This document shows positions 1 through 8,190 of a DNA stretch of 64,000 nucleotides, piece after piece (the stretch's first letter is position 1; each line of letters starts with the position of its first letter). Made by a program: the position numbers and the translations under genes. The stretch comes from Duganella aquatilis (GTDB lineage: Bacteria; Pseudomonadota; Gammaproteobacteria; Burkholderiales; Burkholderiaceae_D): assembly GCF_009674565.1 (NCBI RefSeq), contig NZ_WKJL01000013.1, positions 124,001 through 188,000 on the forward strand, read 5' to 3'. Under the pieces are notes generated by a model, which saw only the letters and a program-made list of their open reading frames with translations, was not told the DNA's origin and did not search any database.

Positions 1-28
1 CGGCCAAAATGACCTGAATATCCGGCAT
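1..28 (-). CDS. Start of an unidentified gene, cut by window edge
   Basis: On the minus strand an AAGGAG Shine-Dalgarno lies six bases before an ATG at position 28, and an open frame (Met-Pro-Asp-Ile-Gln-Val-Ile-Leu-Ala) runs off the left edge. It is divergent from the formylglutathione hydrolase gene and shares an intergenic region of about 86 bp with it. Nine residues are too few to assign a family, so only the start is claimed. Confidence 0.5.
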
Positions 29-114
29 GTACTTCTCCTTTTTAACAATACTTGTACAATTCTGCGCTAAGACCGCCGCTTTCACTGTGCGCTGGGAAAC
101 ATAAGGAAACAAAT

Positions 115-957
115 ATGCTTGAAATTGTCAGTGAACACGCCTGCTTCGGCGGCGTTCAACGCTTTTACCGTCACGATGCACGCGAAATCGGCTTACCGAT
201 GCGTTTTTCGGTCTTCATTCCGCCGCAGGCTGCGCACGGACCGGTGCCGGCCCTGTTCTATCTCGCCGGTCTGACCTGCACCGAAGAGACCTTCATGATC
301 AAGGCTGGCGCGCAACGTGTCGCCGCCGAGCTGGGCCTGATTCTGATCACGCCCGACACCAGTCCGCGCGGCGCCAATGTGGAAGGCGAAAGCGAGAGCT
401 GGGATTTCGGCGTAGGCGCCGGCTTTTATCTCGATGCCACGGAAGCGAAGTGGTCCAAGCACTATCGCATGTACAGCTATATTCACGAGCTGCGTGAACT
501 GGTTGAGAAAGAGTTGCCCGTCGATGCACAGCGCATCGGCATCTTCGGCCACTCGATGGGTGGCCATGGCGCGTTGACCATGGCACTGAAACGGCCGGAT
601 GTATTCAGCTCGGTGTCCGCCTTTGCGCCGATTGCCGCGCCTTCGCAATGCCCATGGGGCAAGAAGGCCTTCACCGGCTATCTCGGAGCGGACACGACCG
701 CATGGGCGCAGTATGACGCCACCGCGCTGATGACGCAAGCCCATGCGCCCTTCCCGGCCGGCATCCTGATCGATCAGGGCCTGGGCGACAAGTTCCTGGC
801 GGAGCAGCTGTATCCGGAAGCGTTCGAGGCCGCATGCGTGACCGCAGCGCAGCCGCTGACCTTGCGTCGGCATGCTGGCTACGATCACGGCTACTACTTC
901 ATCTCGACGTTCGTGGAAGACCATCTGCGCTTCCACGCGAGGAATCTCGCAGCTTGA
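115..957 (+). CDS. fghA: S-formylglutathione hydrolase
   Basis: This cytosolic esterase hydrolyses S-formylglutathione to formate and glutathione, the second step of glutathione-dependent formaldehyde detoxification. The 280-residue product is the usual family length. It carries the nucleophile elbow GHSMGG with Ser147; Asp225 (in QGLGDKF) and His258 (in GYDHGYY) complete the alpha/beta-hydrolase triad expected for the esterase D family. I chose the ATG at 115, preceded by AAGGAAAC, over an upstream in-frame ATG at 52 because family proteins begin at this point. The usual partner, S-(hydroxymethyl)glutathione dehydrogenase, is not in the window; the truncated divergent gene to the left is not recognisable as it. 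The gene converges on the DJ-1-like gene with a 2-bp gap. Confidence 0.93.
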   Translation: MLEIVSEHACFGGVQRFYRHDAREIGLPMRFSVFIPPQAAHGPVPALFYLAGLTCTEETFMIKAGAQRVAAELGLILITPDTSPRGANVEGESESWDFGVGAGFYLDATEAKWSKHYRMYSYIHELRELVEKELPVDAQRIGIFGHSMGGHGALTMALKRPDVFSSVSAFAPIAAPSQCPWGKKAFTGYLGADTTAWAQYDATALMTQAHAPFPAGILIDQGLGDKFLAEQLYPEAFEAACVTAAQPLTLRRHAGYDHGYYFISTFVEDHLRFHARNLAA

Positions 958-959
958 CG

Positions 960-1541
960 CTATAGCTTGATCTCCGTGCCCAGTTTCTGCAGGAACTGGG
1001 CGATCCACGCGGGATGCGCCGGCCACGCTGGCGCAGTAACGAAGATGCCGTCGGTGACCGCCTGGTCGACGGGAATGTCGGCATAGGTGGCGCCGGCCAG
1101 TTTCACTTCCGGCGCGCAGGCGGGATAGGCGGAGATGCGTTTGCCTTGTATCACTTCGGCGGCGGCCAGCAGTTGCGCGCCGTGGCACACGGCGGCGATC
1201 GGCTTGCTGGCGGCGGCGAACTGCTGCACCAGTTCGATCACGCGCGGATTCAGGCGCAGGTATTCCGGCGCACGGCCGCCGGCGATCATCAGGCCGTCGT
1301 AGTTGGCGACCTCGGCTTCGGCGAAGGACGCGTTCAGCTTGAACAGGTGGCCGGGTTTTTCGGTGTAGGTCTGGTCGCCTTCGAAATCGTGAATGGCGGT
1401 CTTGATGGTGTCGCCGGCTTGCTTGTCCGGGCACACGGCGTGCACCGTGTGGCCGACGGCCTGGAGTGCCTGGAATGGCACCATGGTCTCGTAGTCTTCC
1501 GCAAAATCACCGGTCAAAAACAGTATCTTCTTGGCTGCCAC
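960..1541 (-). CDS. DJ-1/PfpI family protein
   Basis: A 193-residue protein of the DJ-1/PfpI superfamily (class I glutamine amidotransferase-like fold). The nucleophile elbow [10 protein letters not shown] contains the conserved cysteine (Cys119) followed by His120, and an early Glu (Glu18, in EDYE) matches the residue that contacts that cysteine in the family. Members act as stress-induced glyoxalases, deglycases or chaperones; which applies here cannot be read from sequence. The GTG at 1541 is preferred because AGGAAAGGAA lies just upstream and the protein then begins with the family's KKILFLTGD strand; the frame stays open to 1646. Location beside formylglutathione hydrolase suggests a shared reactive-carbonyl theme, which is inference. 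Confidence 0.85.
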   Translation of the reverse strand: MAAKKILFLTGDFAEDYETMVPFQALQAVGHTVHAVCPDKQAGDTIKTAIHDFEGDQTYTEKPGHLFKLNASFAEAEVANYDGLMIAGGRAPEYLRLNPRVIELVQQFAAASKPIAAVCHGAQLLAAAEVIQGKRISAYPACAPEVKLAGATYADIPVDQAVTDGIFVTAPAWPAHPAWIAQFLQKLGTEIKL

Positions 1542-1663
1542 GGTAGTTCCTTTCCTGAAAGTGAATCGAACAAGGATCGCAACGCCATCGATACTACCGC
1601 GTTTACTTTCACCGCACATTTGCAGTTCATCAAAAAGGTGAGGCATGGAGTGCCGGTGACTGG

Positions 1664-2410
1664 GTGTTGATCCACATCGAAGTGCAAGCCCAGCGCGACA
1701 GCTCGTTGGCGCGGCGCGTACTCGACTATAACTACCGTATTTTCAAGGAATATGAAATGCCGGTGGCCAGCCTCGTCGTGCTGGCCGACGCCGATCCAGG
1801 CTGGCGTTCTCACGCTTTCCACAATCGGTTGCTGGGCACGGTGATGGGCATTTCCTTCGCCACCGCCAAGCTGCTGGACTATGCCGCAAAAAGTGATGCG
1901 TTAATGAATTCGCACAATCCGTTTGCCTGGATCACGCTGGCTCATTTACGCACGCAACAAAGCCGCCACGACCCGGATCAGCTCTACGCAGCGAAGTGGA
2001 AACTGACCAAACTACTGTATCAACATGGCTGGAGCAAAAAGCGCATAATCGTTTTGTTCAAAGTGATTAATTGGATGATGGTTTTGCCGGACCAGCATCA
2101 GCAACGCTACTGGCGGGCTGTCCTGAAGATGGAAAAGGAGCGAAAAATGGAATGGATCACTCCATTGGAACAGTCGTTCATGGACAAAGGATTGCAGAAG
2201 GGTCTCAAGAAGGGCCTGGAGCAAGGCCGTCGAGAAGGAGCAATGGCGCTGCTGGAACGACAGCTCGTCAGACGCTTCGGGCCACTGCCGCAAAGAATCC
2301 GGAACAAGCTGACCAAGGCCAATGAAGAACAACTAGGCGCCTGGGGCGATGCGCTGTCGGAGGCGGAGTCGCTCAAGCAGATTTTCAGCTCGCCCGTCGC
2401 CCGCGCATAA
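1664..2410 (+). pseudogene. 5'-truncated DUF4351/Rpn-type nuclease (PD-(D/E)XK) remnant
   Basis: The frame encodes the central and C-terminal parts of a DUF4351/Rpn-like transposase-associated nuclease: the HIEVQAQRD core strand (E-x-Q of the PD-(D/E)XK fold), the YRIF and VLADADPGWR segments, then the characteristic K/Q-G repeats (KGLQKGLKKGLEQG) and a C-terminal DUF4351 helix region. Family members start roughly 50 to 80 residues earlier and include an N-terminal catalytic Asp region that is absent here. Reading back in frame, similarity seems to continue to about 1619, but there is no start codon and a stop lies at 1562-1564. The only available start is a GTG at 1664 without a clear ribosome site. 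I call it a decayed or truncated copy ending before a strong terminator. Confidence 0.7.
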
Positions 2411-2411
2411 A

Positions 2412-2439
2412 AAAACCGCAGCGTCGCCGCTGCGGTTTT
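2412..2439. terminator. Bidirectional intrinsic terminator
   Basis: Perfect 12-bp inverted repeat AAAACCGCAGCG / CGCTGCGGTTTT with a TCGC loop. It has A-runs on the left and T-runs on the right, so it can terminate both the plus-strand DUF4351 remnant and the minus-strand cheV gene, whose stop is at 2456. Confidence 0.9.
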
Positions 2440-2455
2440 GATGAAGCGTTCGCAC

Positions 2456-3424
2456 TCAGGCCGTCGCGGCAGCCTTGCCCAACACGCTGCGAATGGTGCC
2501 CGCCAGATCCTCAGCCGAGAACTTGGCGACATACGCATCCGCCCCCACACCCTTGACGTGATCCTCGTTGGTCTTGCCGGACAGCGAAGAATGTATCACC
2601 ACAGGAATCTTGCCGAAGCGCGGATCCTGCTTGATCAGACGGGTCAGCGTAAAGCCATCCATCTCCGGCATTTCCAGATCAGTCAGCACCATGGCCACGC
2701 GATCGGTGATCGGCAGGCCTTCGGCCTTGGCGCCATCCGCGATCGACTGCAGACGGTCCCAGGCTTCCTTGCCCGACTTGGTCATGATGAAGTGCACGCC
2801 CATCGCTTCCAGACCTTTTTCGATCAGGTTGCGCGCAACAACGGAATCGTCGGCAGCCAGCACCACGGAACCCGGCTTCAGCAGCACTTTCGGGCCGATG
2901 GTTTCGGGATCGATATCGTCACGCTCTGGCGGCACCAGGTCGCGCAAGATGGTTTCCACGTCCAGCACCTGCGCCAGGCGGGTGTTCTGCGTGTCGCCAT
3001 CGACGCGGGCGATACTGGTGACCTTGCCGCCGGCCGTACCTTCGGCGGTCAGCACCTGGCTCCAGTCCAGGCGCACGATTTCTTCCACCGACTCGACCGC
3101 GAACGCTTGCGTGGTACGCGCGAATTCAGTGACCAACATGATATTCAGACCGGTTTTTGGGGTCACACCGACGATGCCTGGCAAATCCAGCACCGTGATG
3201 ATTTGTCCGCGCAGATTCACAACGCCCAACATGTGTGGCGGGGACCCGGCCACAGCAGTCACTTCAGGCATTGCGACGATTTCGCGGATTTTGAAGACGT
3301 TAATACCGAACAGCTCGGAATGTTCGCCATTGGCGTCGCCGCCGAGACGGAACAGGAGGAGTTCGAATTTGTTGGAGTTGGTTAAGTTACTACGCTCATC
3401 AACTTCCTGTTGAACAGATTTCAT
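2456..3424 (-). CDS. cheV: Chemotaxis protein CheV (CheW-receiver fusion)
   Basis: A 322-residue CheW-receiver fusion that couples chemoreceptors to CheA and adds a phosphorylatable domain for adaptation. The CheW-like domain covers about residues 18 to 165 (GVVNLRGQIITVLDL is its typical core). The receiver covers about 185 to 315, with acidic pair Asp192-Asp193, phospho-acceptor Asp249 in LTDLEMPEMDG, and a switch Ser/Thr in HSSLSG. The ATG at 3424 follows GGGAGACGAAATCC. The gene is monocistronic: tRNA-Gly lies upstream and a perfect terminator downstream. A -10-like TATACT lies at 3456-3461 on the minus strand. Other chemotaxis genes (MCP, CheW) occur only 46 kb away in this window. Confidence 0.95.
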   Translation of the reverse strand: MKSVQQEVDERSNLTNSNKFELLLFRLGGDANGEHSELFGINVFKIREIVAMPEVTAVAGSPPHMLGVVNLRGQIITVLDLPGIVGVTPKTGLNIMLVTEFARTTQAFAVESVEEIVRLDWSQVLTAEGTAGGKVTSIARVDGDTQNTRLAQVLDVETILRDLVPPERDDIDPETIGPKVLLKPGSVVLAADDSVVARNLIEKGLEAMGVHFIMTKSGKEAWDRLQSIADGAKAEGLPITDRVAMVLTDLEMPEMDGFTLTRLIKQDPRFGKIPVVIHSSLSGKTNEDHVKGVGADAYVAKFSAEDLAGTIRSVLGKAAATA

Positions 3425-3527
3425 GGATTTCGTCTCCCTTCGGTGGTCCTATCCCAGTATAACGTTTTGCAACAGTCGAACGTCACATTTTGACTGTAAG
3501 AAGTTGTTTTGGAGAACGATAAACAAC

Positions 3528-3554
3528 AAAAAAGGAAGCCCGCGGGCTTCCTTT
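3528..3554 (-). terminator. Intrinsic terminator of tRNA-Gly
   Basis: A perfect 24-bp palindrome (AAAGGAAGCCCG and its complement, 3531-3554) is followed on the minus strand by a run of T residues reaching about 3528. It starts 30 bp beyond the 3' end of the tRNA-Gly gene, in the right orientation to end that transcript before cheV. Confidence 0.88.
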
Positions 3555-3583
3555 GTGTTTGCTACTGATTTGCTACTGAATTC

Positions 3584-3659
3584 TGGAGCGGGAGAAGAGT
3601 CTCGAACTCTCGACCTCAACCTTGGCAAGGTTGCGCTCTACCAACTGAGCTACTCCCGC
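3584..3659 (-). tRNA. tRNA-Gly (anticodon GCC)
   Basis: A 76-nt cloverleaf on the minus strand: acceptor stem GCGGGAG pairing with CUCCCGC, D-loop AGCTCAGTTGGTAGAGC, anticodon stem-loop with CTTGCCAAG (anticodon GCC), T-arm containing GTTCGAGAC, discriminator U and an encoded CCA end. A promoter (TGGCGA, 17-bp spacer, CATAAT) and a strong terminator flank it, so it is an independent unit. Confidence 0.97.
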
Positions 3660-3670
3660 AGAAGGCATGC

Positions 3671-3699
3671 ATTATGACAGAAAGATTTCCATTTCGCCA
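3671..3699 (-). promoter_or_regulatory. Putative sigma-70 promoter of tRNA-Gly
   Basis: On the minus strand, -35 TGGCGA (3694-3699), 17-bp spacer and -10 CATAAT (3671-3676), placing the start about 5 nt before the tRNA 5' end at 3659. Identified by eye. Confidence 0.5.
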
Positions 3700-3785
3700 G
3701 TGCCATAGCTCAACTTTTTACCGGACAGGCGATAGTGTAAGCTACCCCTGTTCAGCTATAGCAATCTTGCAGGAAAAGGAAGGGA

Positions 3786-5420
3786 ATGGATTCAATCGAA
3801 GTCGTACTGGTCATGCTGCTGGCGGTGGTCGCCAGCGCCTACATCCGCCGGGTGCTGCCCGGCTCCATCCCGCTGCCGCTGGTGCAGATCGGCCTGGGGG
3901 CGCTGATCGCCGCGCAATCGAGCCATGGCGTGGACCTGGAACCGGACTTGTTCTTCCTGGTGTTCCTGCCGCCGCTGCTGTTTCTCGACGGCTGGCGCAT
4001 CCCCAAGAGCGGCCTGCTGCGCGACAAGGGCACGATACTGGAGCTGGCGTTCGGACTGGTGGTGTTCACCGTCATCGGCGCCGGCTACCTGATCCACTGG
4101 CTGATTCCAGCCATGCCGCTGCCCGTGGCGTTCGCGCTGGCGGCCATCGTCTCGCCGACCGATCCGATCGCGGTCAGCTCGATCGCCTCCAGCGCACCGA
4201 TTCCCAAGCGGCTGATGCACATCCTGGAAGGCGAGTCTCTGCTGAACGACGCCTCCGGCCTGGTGTGCTTCCGCTTTGCGGTGGCGGCCGCGCTGACCGG
4301 CACCTTCTCGCTGCAAACCGCCGCCCTCACCTTCGCCTGGCTGGTGGCGGCCGGCATCGGCGCCGGCGTCGCCGTGACCATGCTGATCACCTGGCTGCAA
4401 CGCTGGCTAACGCGCCATTTCGGCGAACCGCCCGGCTCGCCGATCCTGGTCAACCTGCTGATTCCGTTCGGCGCCTACCTGGTGGCCGAACGCCTGCACG
4501 CCTCCGGCATCCTGGCGGCGGTGGCGGCCGGCATCACCATGAGCTACGTGGAACTGAGCGGCCACGCCATGGCCAGCACCCGCATCCAGCGTTCGGCCGT
4601 GTGGGACACGGTGCAGTTCTCGCTGAACGGCGTGATGTTCGTGCTGCTCGGCGAACAGCTGCCGGACATCTTCCACTCTGCCGGTATGTCGCTGGAAGAA
4701 AGCGGCCATATCAACCGCTGGTGGCTGCTGGTGTACGCGCTGGCGATCACCGCCGGCCTGCTGGTGCTGCGCATGGCGTGGGTCTGGGCCTCGCTGCGCC
4801 TGACCGTCTTCAAGCAGAAGGTGCGACATCAGCCGCGCCACAAGATCAATCCGCGCCTGCTGCTGGCCACCACGCTGGCCGGCGCGCGCGGCACCATCAC
4901 GCTGGCCGGCGTGCTGACGCTGCCGCTGATGCTGCCCGACGGCCGGCCATTCCCGGCGCGCGCACTGACGATTTTCCTGGCCTGCTCGGTGATCCTGATC
5001 TCGCTGCTGGTGGCCAGCATCGCCCTGCCTCGCCTGCTGGCCGGCATGACCTTCCCGGCCGAACCGGAAGAACAGCAGGAAGAAGATATCGCGCGCCGCG
5101 CGGCGGCCAACGCGGCCATCGCCGCCATCGAGAAGACCCAGGTGACGCTGATGGAGTCCGAAGCCTGCCTCGATCCGGAGGTGTATCCGCAGGCGGCGGC
5201 GCGCGTCATCGCTTTCTATGAGCACAAGCTGAAAGAGGTCGATCCGGACAGCGAGCACGCATGGCGCAAGACCGACTACGCCGAGAAGGAGCTGCGGCTG
5301 GCGGCGCTGGCGGCCGAGCGCCGCACGGTGTTCGACCTGGCGCGGCACGATCACATTTCCGACGAAATCTCGCGCAAGCTGGTACGCGAGATCGACCTGA
5401 TGGAAGCGCGCTACCGCTAA
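3786..5420 (+). CDS. CPA1-family Na+/H+ antiporter
   Basis: A 544-residue inner-membrane monovalent cation/proton antiporter of the CPA1 type (YjcE-like). About 12 hydrophobic segments fill residues 1 to 430. The family core AAIVSPTDPIAVSSIA (roughly residues 118 to 133) contains the ion-binding Asp, and EGESLLNDASGLV follows; GARGTITLAG in the second half is also typical. A charged cytoplasmic tail of about 110 residues follows, with possible regulatory helices. The start has a strong AAAGGAAGGGA site. The LytS-type kinase gene begins 4 bp downstream, so antiporter, kinase and regulator are probably co-transcribed; a link to pH or cation sensing is inference. Confidence 0.9.
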   Translation: MDSIEVVLVMLLAVVASAYIRRVLPGSIPLPLVQIGLGALIAAQSSHGVDLEPDLFFLVFLPPLLFLDGWRIPKSGLLRDKGTILELAFGLVVFTVIGAGYLIHWLIPAMPLPVAFALAAIVSPTDPIAVSSIASSAPIPKRLMHILEGESLLNDASGLVCFRFAVAAALTGTFSLQTAALTFAWLVAAGIGAGVAVTMLITWLQRWLTRHFGEPPGSPILVNLLIPFGAYLVAERLHASGILAAVAAGITMSYVELSGHAMASTRIQRSAVWDTVQFSLNGVMFVLLGEQLPDIFHSAGMSLEESGHINRWWLLVYALAITAGLLVLRMAWVWASLRLTVFKQKVRHQPRHKINPRLLLATTLAGARGTITLAGVLTLPLMLPDGRPFPARALTIFLACSVILISLLVASIALPRLLAGMTFPAEPEEQQEEDIARRAAANAAIAAIEKTQVTLMESEACLDPEVYPQAAARVIAFYEHKLKEVDPDSEHAWRKTDYAEKELRLAALAAERRTVFDLARHDHISDEISRKLVREIDLMEARYR

Positions 5421-5424
5421 GCCT

Positions 5425-6480
5425 ATGCAAAGAACACGCACCGTCATTGCGATCGCCTGGGTTCTGTTCTGGATGCTGATGATCAGCACCGCGATCCAGG
5501 AATACCTGCGCGATCACGATCACGGCCTGTGGAAACCGATTCTGTGGGAAAGCTCGTCGGCGCTAACCGCCACCCTGCTGCTGCTGGCGCAACGGCGCTT
5601 CACGCGCAAGCACGACCACCTGCTGCATTCGCCGCTGCGCTGGTTCGCGCGCCAGCTGGTGTGGTTGCCGATCTACTGGGTGGCGTTCACGCCGCTGGCG
5701 TTCAGCATGCGACACCTTATCTATGCGCTGGCGGGCGACACCTACACGCACGGCGGCTGGGCCGAGATCTTCCTGTACGAAGACATCAAGATGACGGTGT
5801 TCTTCTTCGTCTTCTCGACCATCACCTTCGGCGTGCTGTCGTTCCACGCCATGCTGGACGAGAAGCTGCGCGTCGAGCGCGCCAACGTCGCGCTGCGCGA
5901 GGCGCAGCTGCTGCGATTGAGCCAGCAGATGCAGCCGCACTTCCTGTTCAACGCGCTGAACACGATATCGTCCCTGATGTACAGCGATGTGCAGCGCGCC
6001 GACGCCATGCTGATCCAGCTGTCCGACGTGCTGCGCGCGACGCTGGATGTCGGCGAGTGCCACCTGGTGCCGCTGGAAACCGAACTGCGCATCCTGCGCG
6101 GCTACGCGGCGCTGATGGCGGAGCGCTTCTCGGACCGCGTCAGCATCGCATGGCAAGTCGATGATGCCCTGCTGGCCTGCCCGGTGCCGGTGATGAGCAT
6201 GCAGCCGCTGTTGGAAAACATCTTCAAGCACACCGTGGAAAAGCGCCGCCAGCCGGTAACCATCACCATCTCGGCCCAGCGCCAGCAGGACATGCTGGCG
6301 CTGCGGCTGGAAGACGACGCCGGCACGCTGCCCGCCACCTCCTCGTTCGACAGCGGCATCGGCGTGCGCAACCTGCGCGAGCGGCTGGCAGCTCTGTACG
6401 GCGAGCGCGCCGGCTTCGACCTGGTCCAGCTCTCGCCTGCCGGCGTGCGGGCGGAAGTGAGGCTGCCATGCGCATCCTGA
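5425..6480 (+). CDS. LytS-type sensor histidine kinase
   Basis: A 351-residue membrane histidine kinase. About four hydrophobic segments occupy residues 5 to 140 with no recognisable PAS, GAF or 5TM-LYT domain. A short coiled stretch leads into the His_kinase (PF06580-type) dimerisation region with SQQMQPHFLFNALNTI, phospho-acceptor His172, and a degenerate HATPase domain with the N-box SMQPLLENIFKHTVEK and the glycine motif GIGVRNLRERL. It probably phosphorylates the LytTR regulator encoded next, whose start overlaps it by 13 bp. No clear Shine-Dalgarno precedes the ATG, consistent with coupling to the antiporter gene 4 bp upstream. The signal sensed is unknown. Confidence 0.9.
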   Translation: MQRTRTVIAIAWVLFWMLMISTAIQEYLRDHDHGLWKPILWESSSALTATLLLLAQRRFTRKHDHLLHSPLRWFARQLVWLPIYWVAFTPLAFSMRHLIYALAGDTYTHGGWAEIFLYEDIKMTVFFFVFSTITFGVLSFHAMLDEKLRVERANVALREAQLLRLSQQMQPHFLFNALNTISSLMYSDVQRADAMLIQLSDVLRATLDVGECHLVPLETELRILRGYAALMAERFSDRVSIAWQVDDALLACPVPVMSMQPLLENIFKHTVEKRRQPVTITISAQRQQDMLALRLEDDAGTLPATSSFDSGIGVRNLRERLAALYGERAGFDLVQLSPAGVRAEVRLPCAS

Positions 6481-7199
6481 TTGTCGACGACGAGCGCCCG
6501 GCGCGCGACAAGCTGCGCCGCATGCTGGCGGCCGAACCGGACATCAGCGCCATCGAGGAAGCGCGCGACGGCGTGGAAGCGCTGGAGCGCCTGCCATCGT
6601 TCGCGCCGGATGTGCTGCTGCTCGACATACAGATGCCTGAGATCACCGGCCTGGATGTCGCAGCCTCGCTGCCGGCGCCAGCGCCATTGATCATCTTTGT
6701 CACCGCCTACGACGAATACGCGATCAAGGCCTTCGACGCCAACGCCATCGACTATCTGCTCAAGCCCTACGACCAGCTACGCCTGCAACGTGCCTTGCAG
6801 CGTGCACGCGAACGCCTGGCCGCCCCGCGCGCCGCCGCAGCGCCGCTGCCGTCCGTGACGCAGCTGCTGGTCCCGGAACGCAACGGCACGCGCATCGTCA
6901 AGGTCGAAGCGATCCAATGGATTGAAACCGCCGACAACTACGTCGTCCTGCACACCGCCGACGGCGAACCGCTGATGCGCCAGACGCTGGCTGGCCTGCT
7001 GGACAAACTTGGTCCGCGCTTCGTCCGCTGCCACCGCCGCGCGGCGGTGCAACTGAGCTGGATCGCCGGCATCACCAACCTCGAAAAAGGCGACGGCGAA
7101 CTGCTGCTGCGCAGCGGCGCGCGCGTCCCACTCAGCCGGCAATACCGCGCCGAGGTCATCGCACACCTGGAAGGGCAACATGCATTTAACCGTCACTAG
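6468..7199 (+). CDS. LytTR-family response regulator
   Basis: A 243-residue LytR/AlgR-type regulator. The receiver domain spans residues 1 to 115 (acidic pair Asp7-Asp8, phospho-acceptor Asp53 in LLLDIQMPEI, Lys in YLLKPYD). A LytTR DNA-binding domain spans about 140 to 240 and includes the FVRCHRRAAVQLSWI region typical of the family. It overlaps the kinase gene by 13 bp and the following two-domain acetyltransferase gene by 20 bp, so the three are tightly coupled. Targets may include the antiporter operon itself; no LytTR direct repeats were recognised upstream of the antiporter. Confidence 0.92.
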   Translation: MRILIVDDERPARDKLRRMLAAEPDISAIEEARDGVEALERLPSFAPDVLLLDIQMPEITGLDVAASLPAPAPLIIFVTAYDEYAIKAFDANAIDYLLKPYDQLRLQRALQRARERLAAPRAAAAPLPSVTQLLVPERNGTRIVKVEAIQWIETADNYVVLHTADGEPLMRQTLAGLLDKLGPRFVRCHRRAAVQLSWIAGITNLEKGDGELLLRSGARVPLSRQYRAEVIAHLEGQHAFNRH

Positions 7200-8190
7200 C
7201 TGCTGCTCCGAAGAAGCCCATGCCAGGCTGGTCGATTTTTCCAACTCGCTTCAAGACGCACTCAATCCGCTCATCGTCGACGAGTCTTACGGCAGCACGG
7301 AACGGCTGATGGTCGTGATCGTGGCGGTCAACGCTACGCGCGAGGAGAATCTAGCGTTCTGCAAGGGCTACAACAAGGCCGGCACCTACACGGCCCTGAT
7401 CACCAAGGAGAAGGTCAAGTATTGCAGCCTGGCCGTGCCCTTCGGCTCCGACGACGTGGTGAACACGCCTGAAGGCATGCTGCGCCGCCAGTTGATCGAT
7501 GAGATCATGCGCGTCATGGCGCATCCCGCGACGAGGATTCCGAAGGCGTTCGAATTCGCGCGGCTGGCGGAACGCCTGAAACTTCCGCTGGAACTATATG
7601 CGCGGGCCACTTACGGCCACCACAACCTGACCACCGGGCGCCTCCGGCTACGGCCGCCAGTCATCGATGACCAGAAGCGGATACTGGCCTACAGGCTCGC
7701 CAACCGCGAGCACCTCCAGCCGTGGGAGCCGGAACGCGACGCGTCCTACTACACGCTGGAAACCGTGGAGGCGCAGCTCACGCAAATCGAGCTGGATATG
7801 GAAGCAAAGTCGTCGCTGCACTGGCTGATACAGCCGCAGGACAGCGAGGACGTGCTGGGCATGTGCAGCTTCACCAACATCGTGCGCGGCGCCTTCCAGG
7901 CCTGCCATCTCGGCTTCTCGCTGGCCGGCACGCAGCAGGGCAAAGGCTATATGCACGAAGCGCTGACAGCGGCGATCGCGCACGTATTCGAGGTGCAAAA
8001 ACTCCACCGCGTCATGGCGAACTACCAACCGGACAATCTCGCCAGCGAAAAACTGCTGCAGCGGCTGGGCTTCGAGCGCGAAGGCTACGCCAGGCAGTAT
8101 CTGAACATCAATGGCGCCTGGGTCGACCACGTCCTGACATCCTTGATCAGTCCAGGCGCAGGCACATATGCACCTCATCATAAAACGTGA
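7180..8190 (+). CDS. Two-domain protein: unknown N-terminal domain plus RimJ-type GNAT
   Basis: A 336-residue protein with two parts. Residues from about 153 to 330 form a RimJ/RimL-type N-acetyltransferase: the canonical opening TTGRLRLRPP, the acetyl-CoA loop region QQGKGYMHEAL, and the C-terminal NLASEKLLQRLGFEREGY. Residues 1 to about 150 are an alpha/beta domain I cannot assign. It resembles small stand-alone bacterial proteins, possibly of immunity-protein type, but this is only an impression. No start codon near residue 150 would yield the GNAT alone. The gene overlaps the LytTR gene by 20 bp at its start, and its last 44 bp overlap the convergent GNAT gene. The acceptor substrate is unknown. 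Confidence 0.75.
   Translation: MHLTVTSCCSEEAHARLVDFSNSLQDALNPLIVDESYGSTERLMVVIVAVNATREENLAFCKGYNKAGTYTALITKEKVKYCSLAVPFGSDDVVNTPEGMLRRQLIDEIMRVMAHPATRIPKAFEFARLAERLKLPLELYARATYGHHNLTTGRLRLRPPVIDDQKRILAYRLANREHLQPWEPERDASYYTLETVEAQLTQIELDMEAKSSLHWLIQPQDSEDVLGMCSFTNIVRGAFQACHLGFSLAGTQQGKGYMHEALTAAIAHVFEVQKLHRVMANYQPDNLASEKLLQRLGFEREGYARQYLNINGAWVDHVLTSLISPGAGTYAPHHKT

Noticed and set aside
2438..3413. Two long plus-strand frames opposite cheV
   Set aside because: Shadows of a complete CheV protein; no ribosome sites and biased composition.
7180..8190. Frameshift fusion of two separate genes
   Set aside because: The frame is continuous without a stop or start near the domain boundary, and nothing near residue 150 suggests a lost junction; kept as a fusion but noted for checking.
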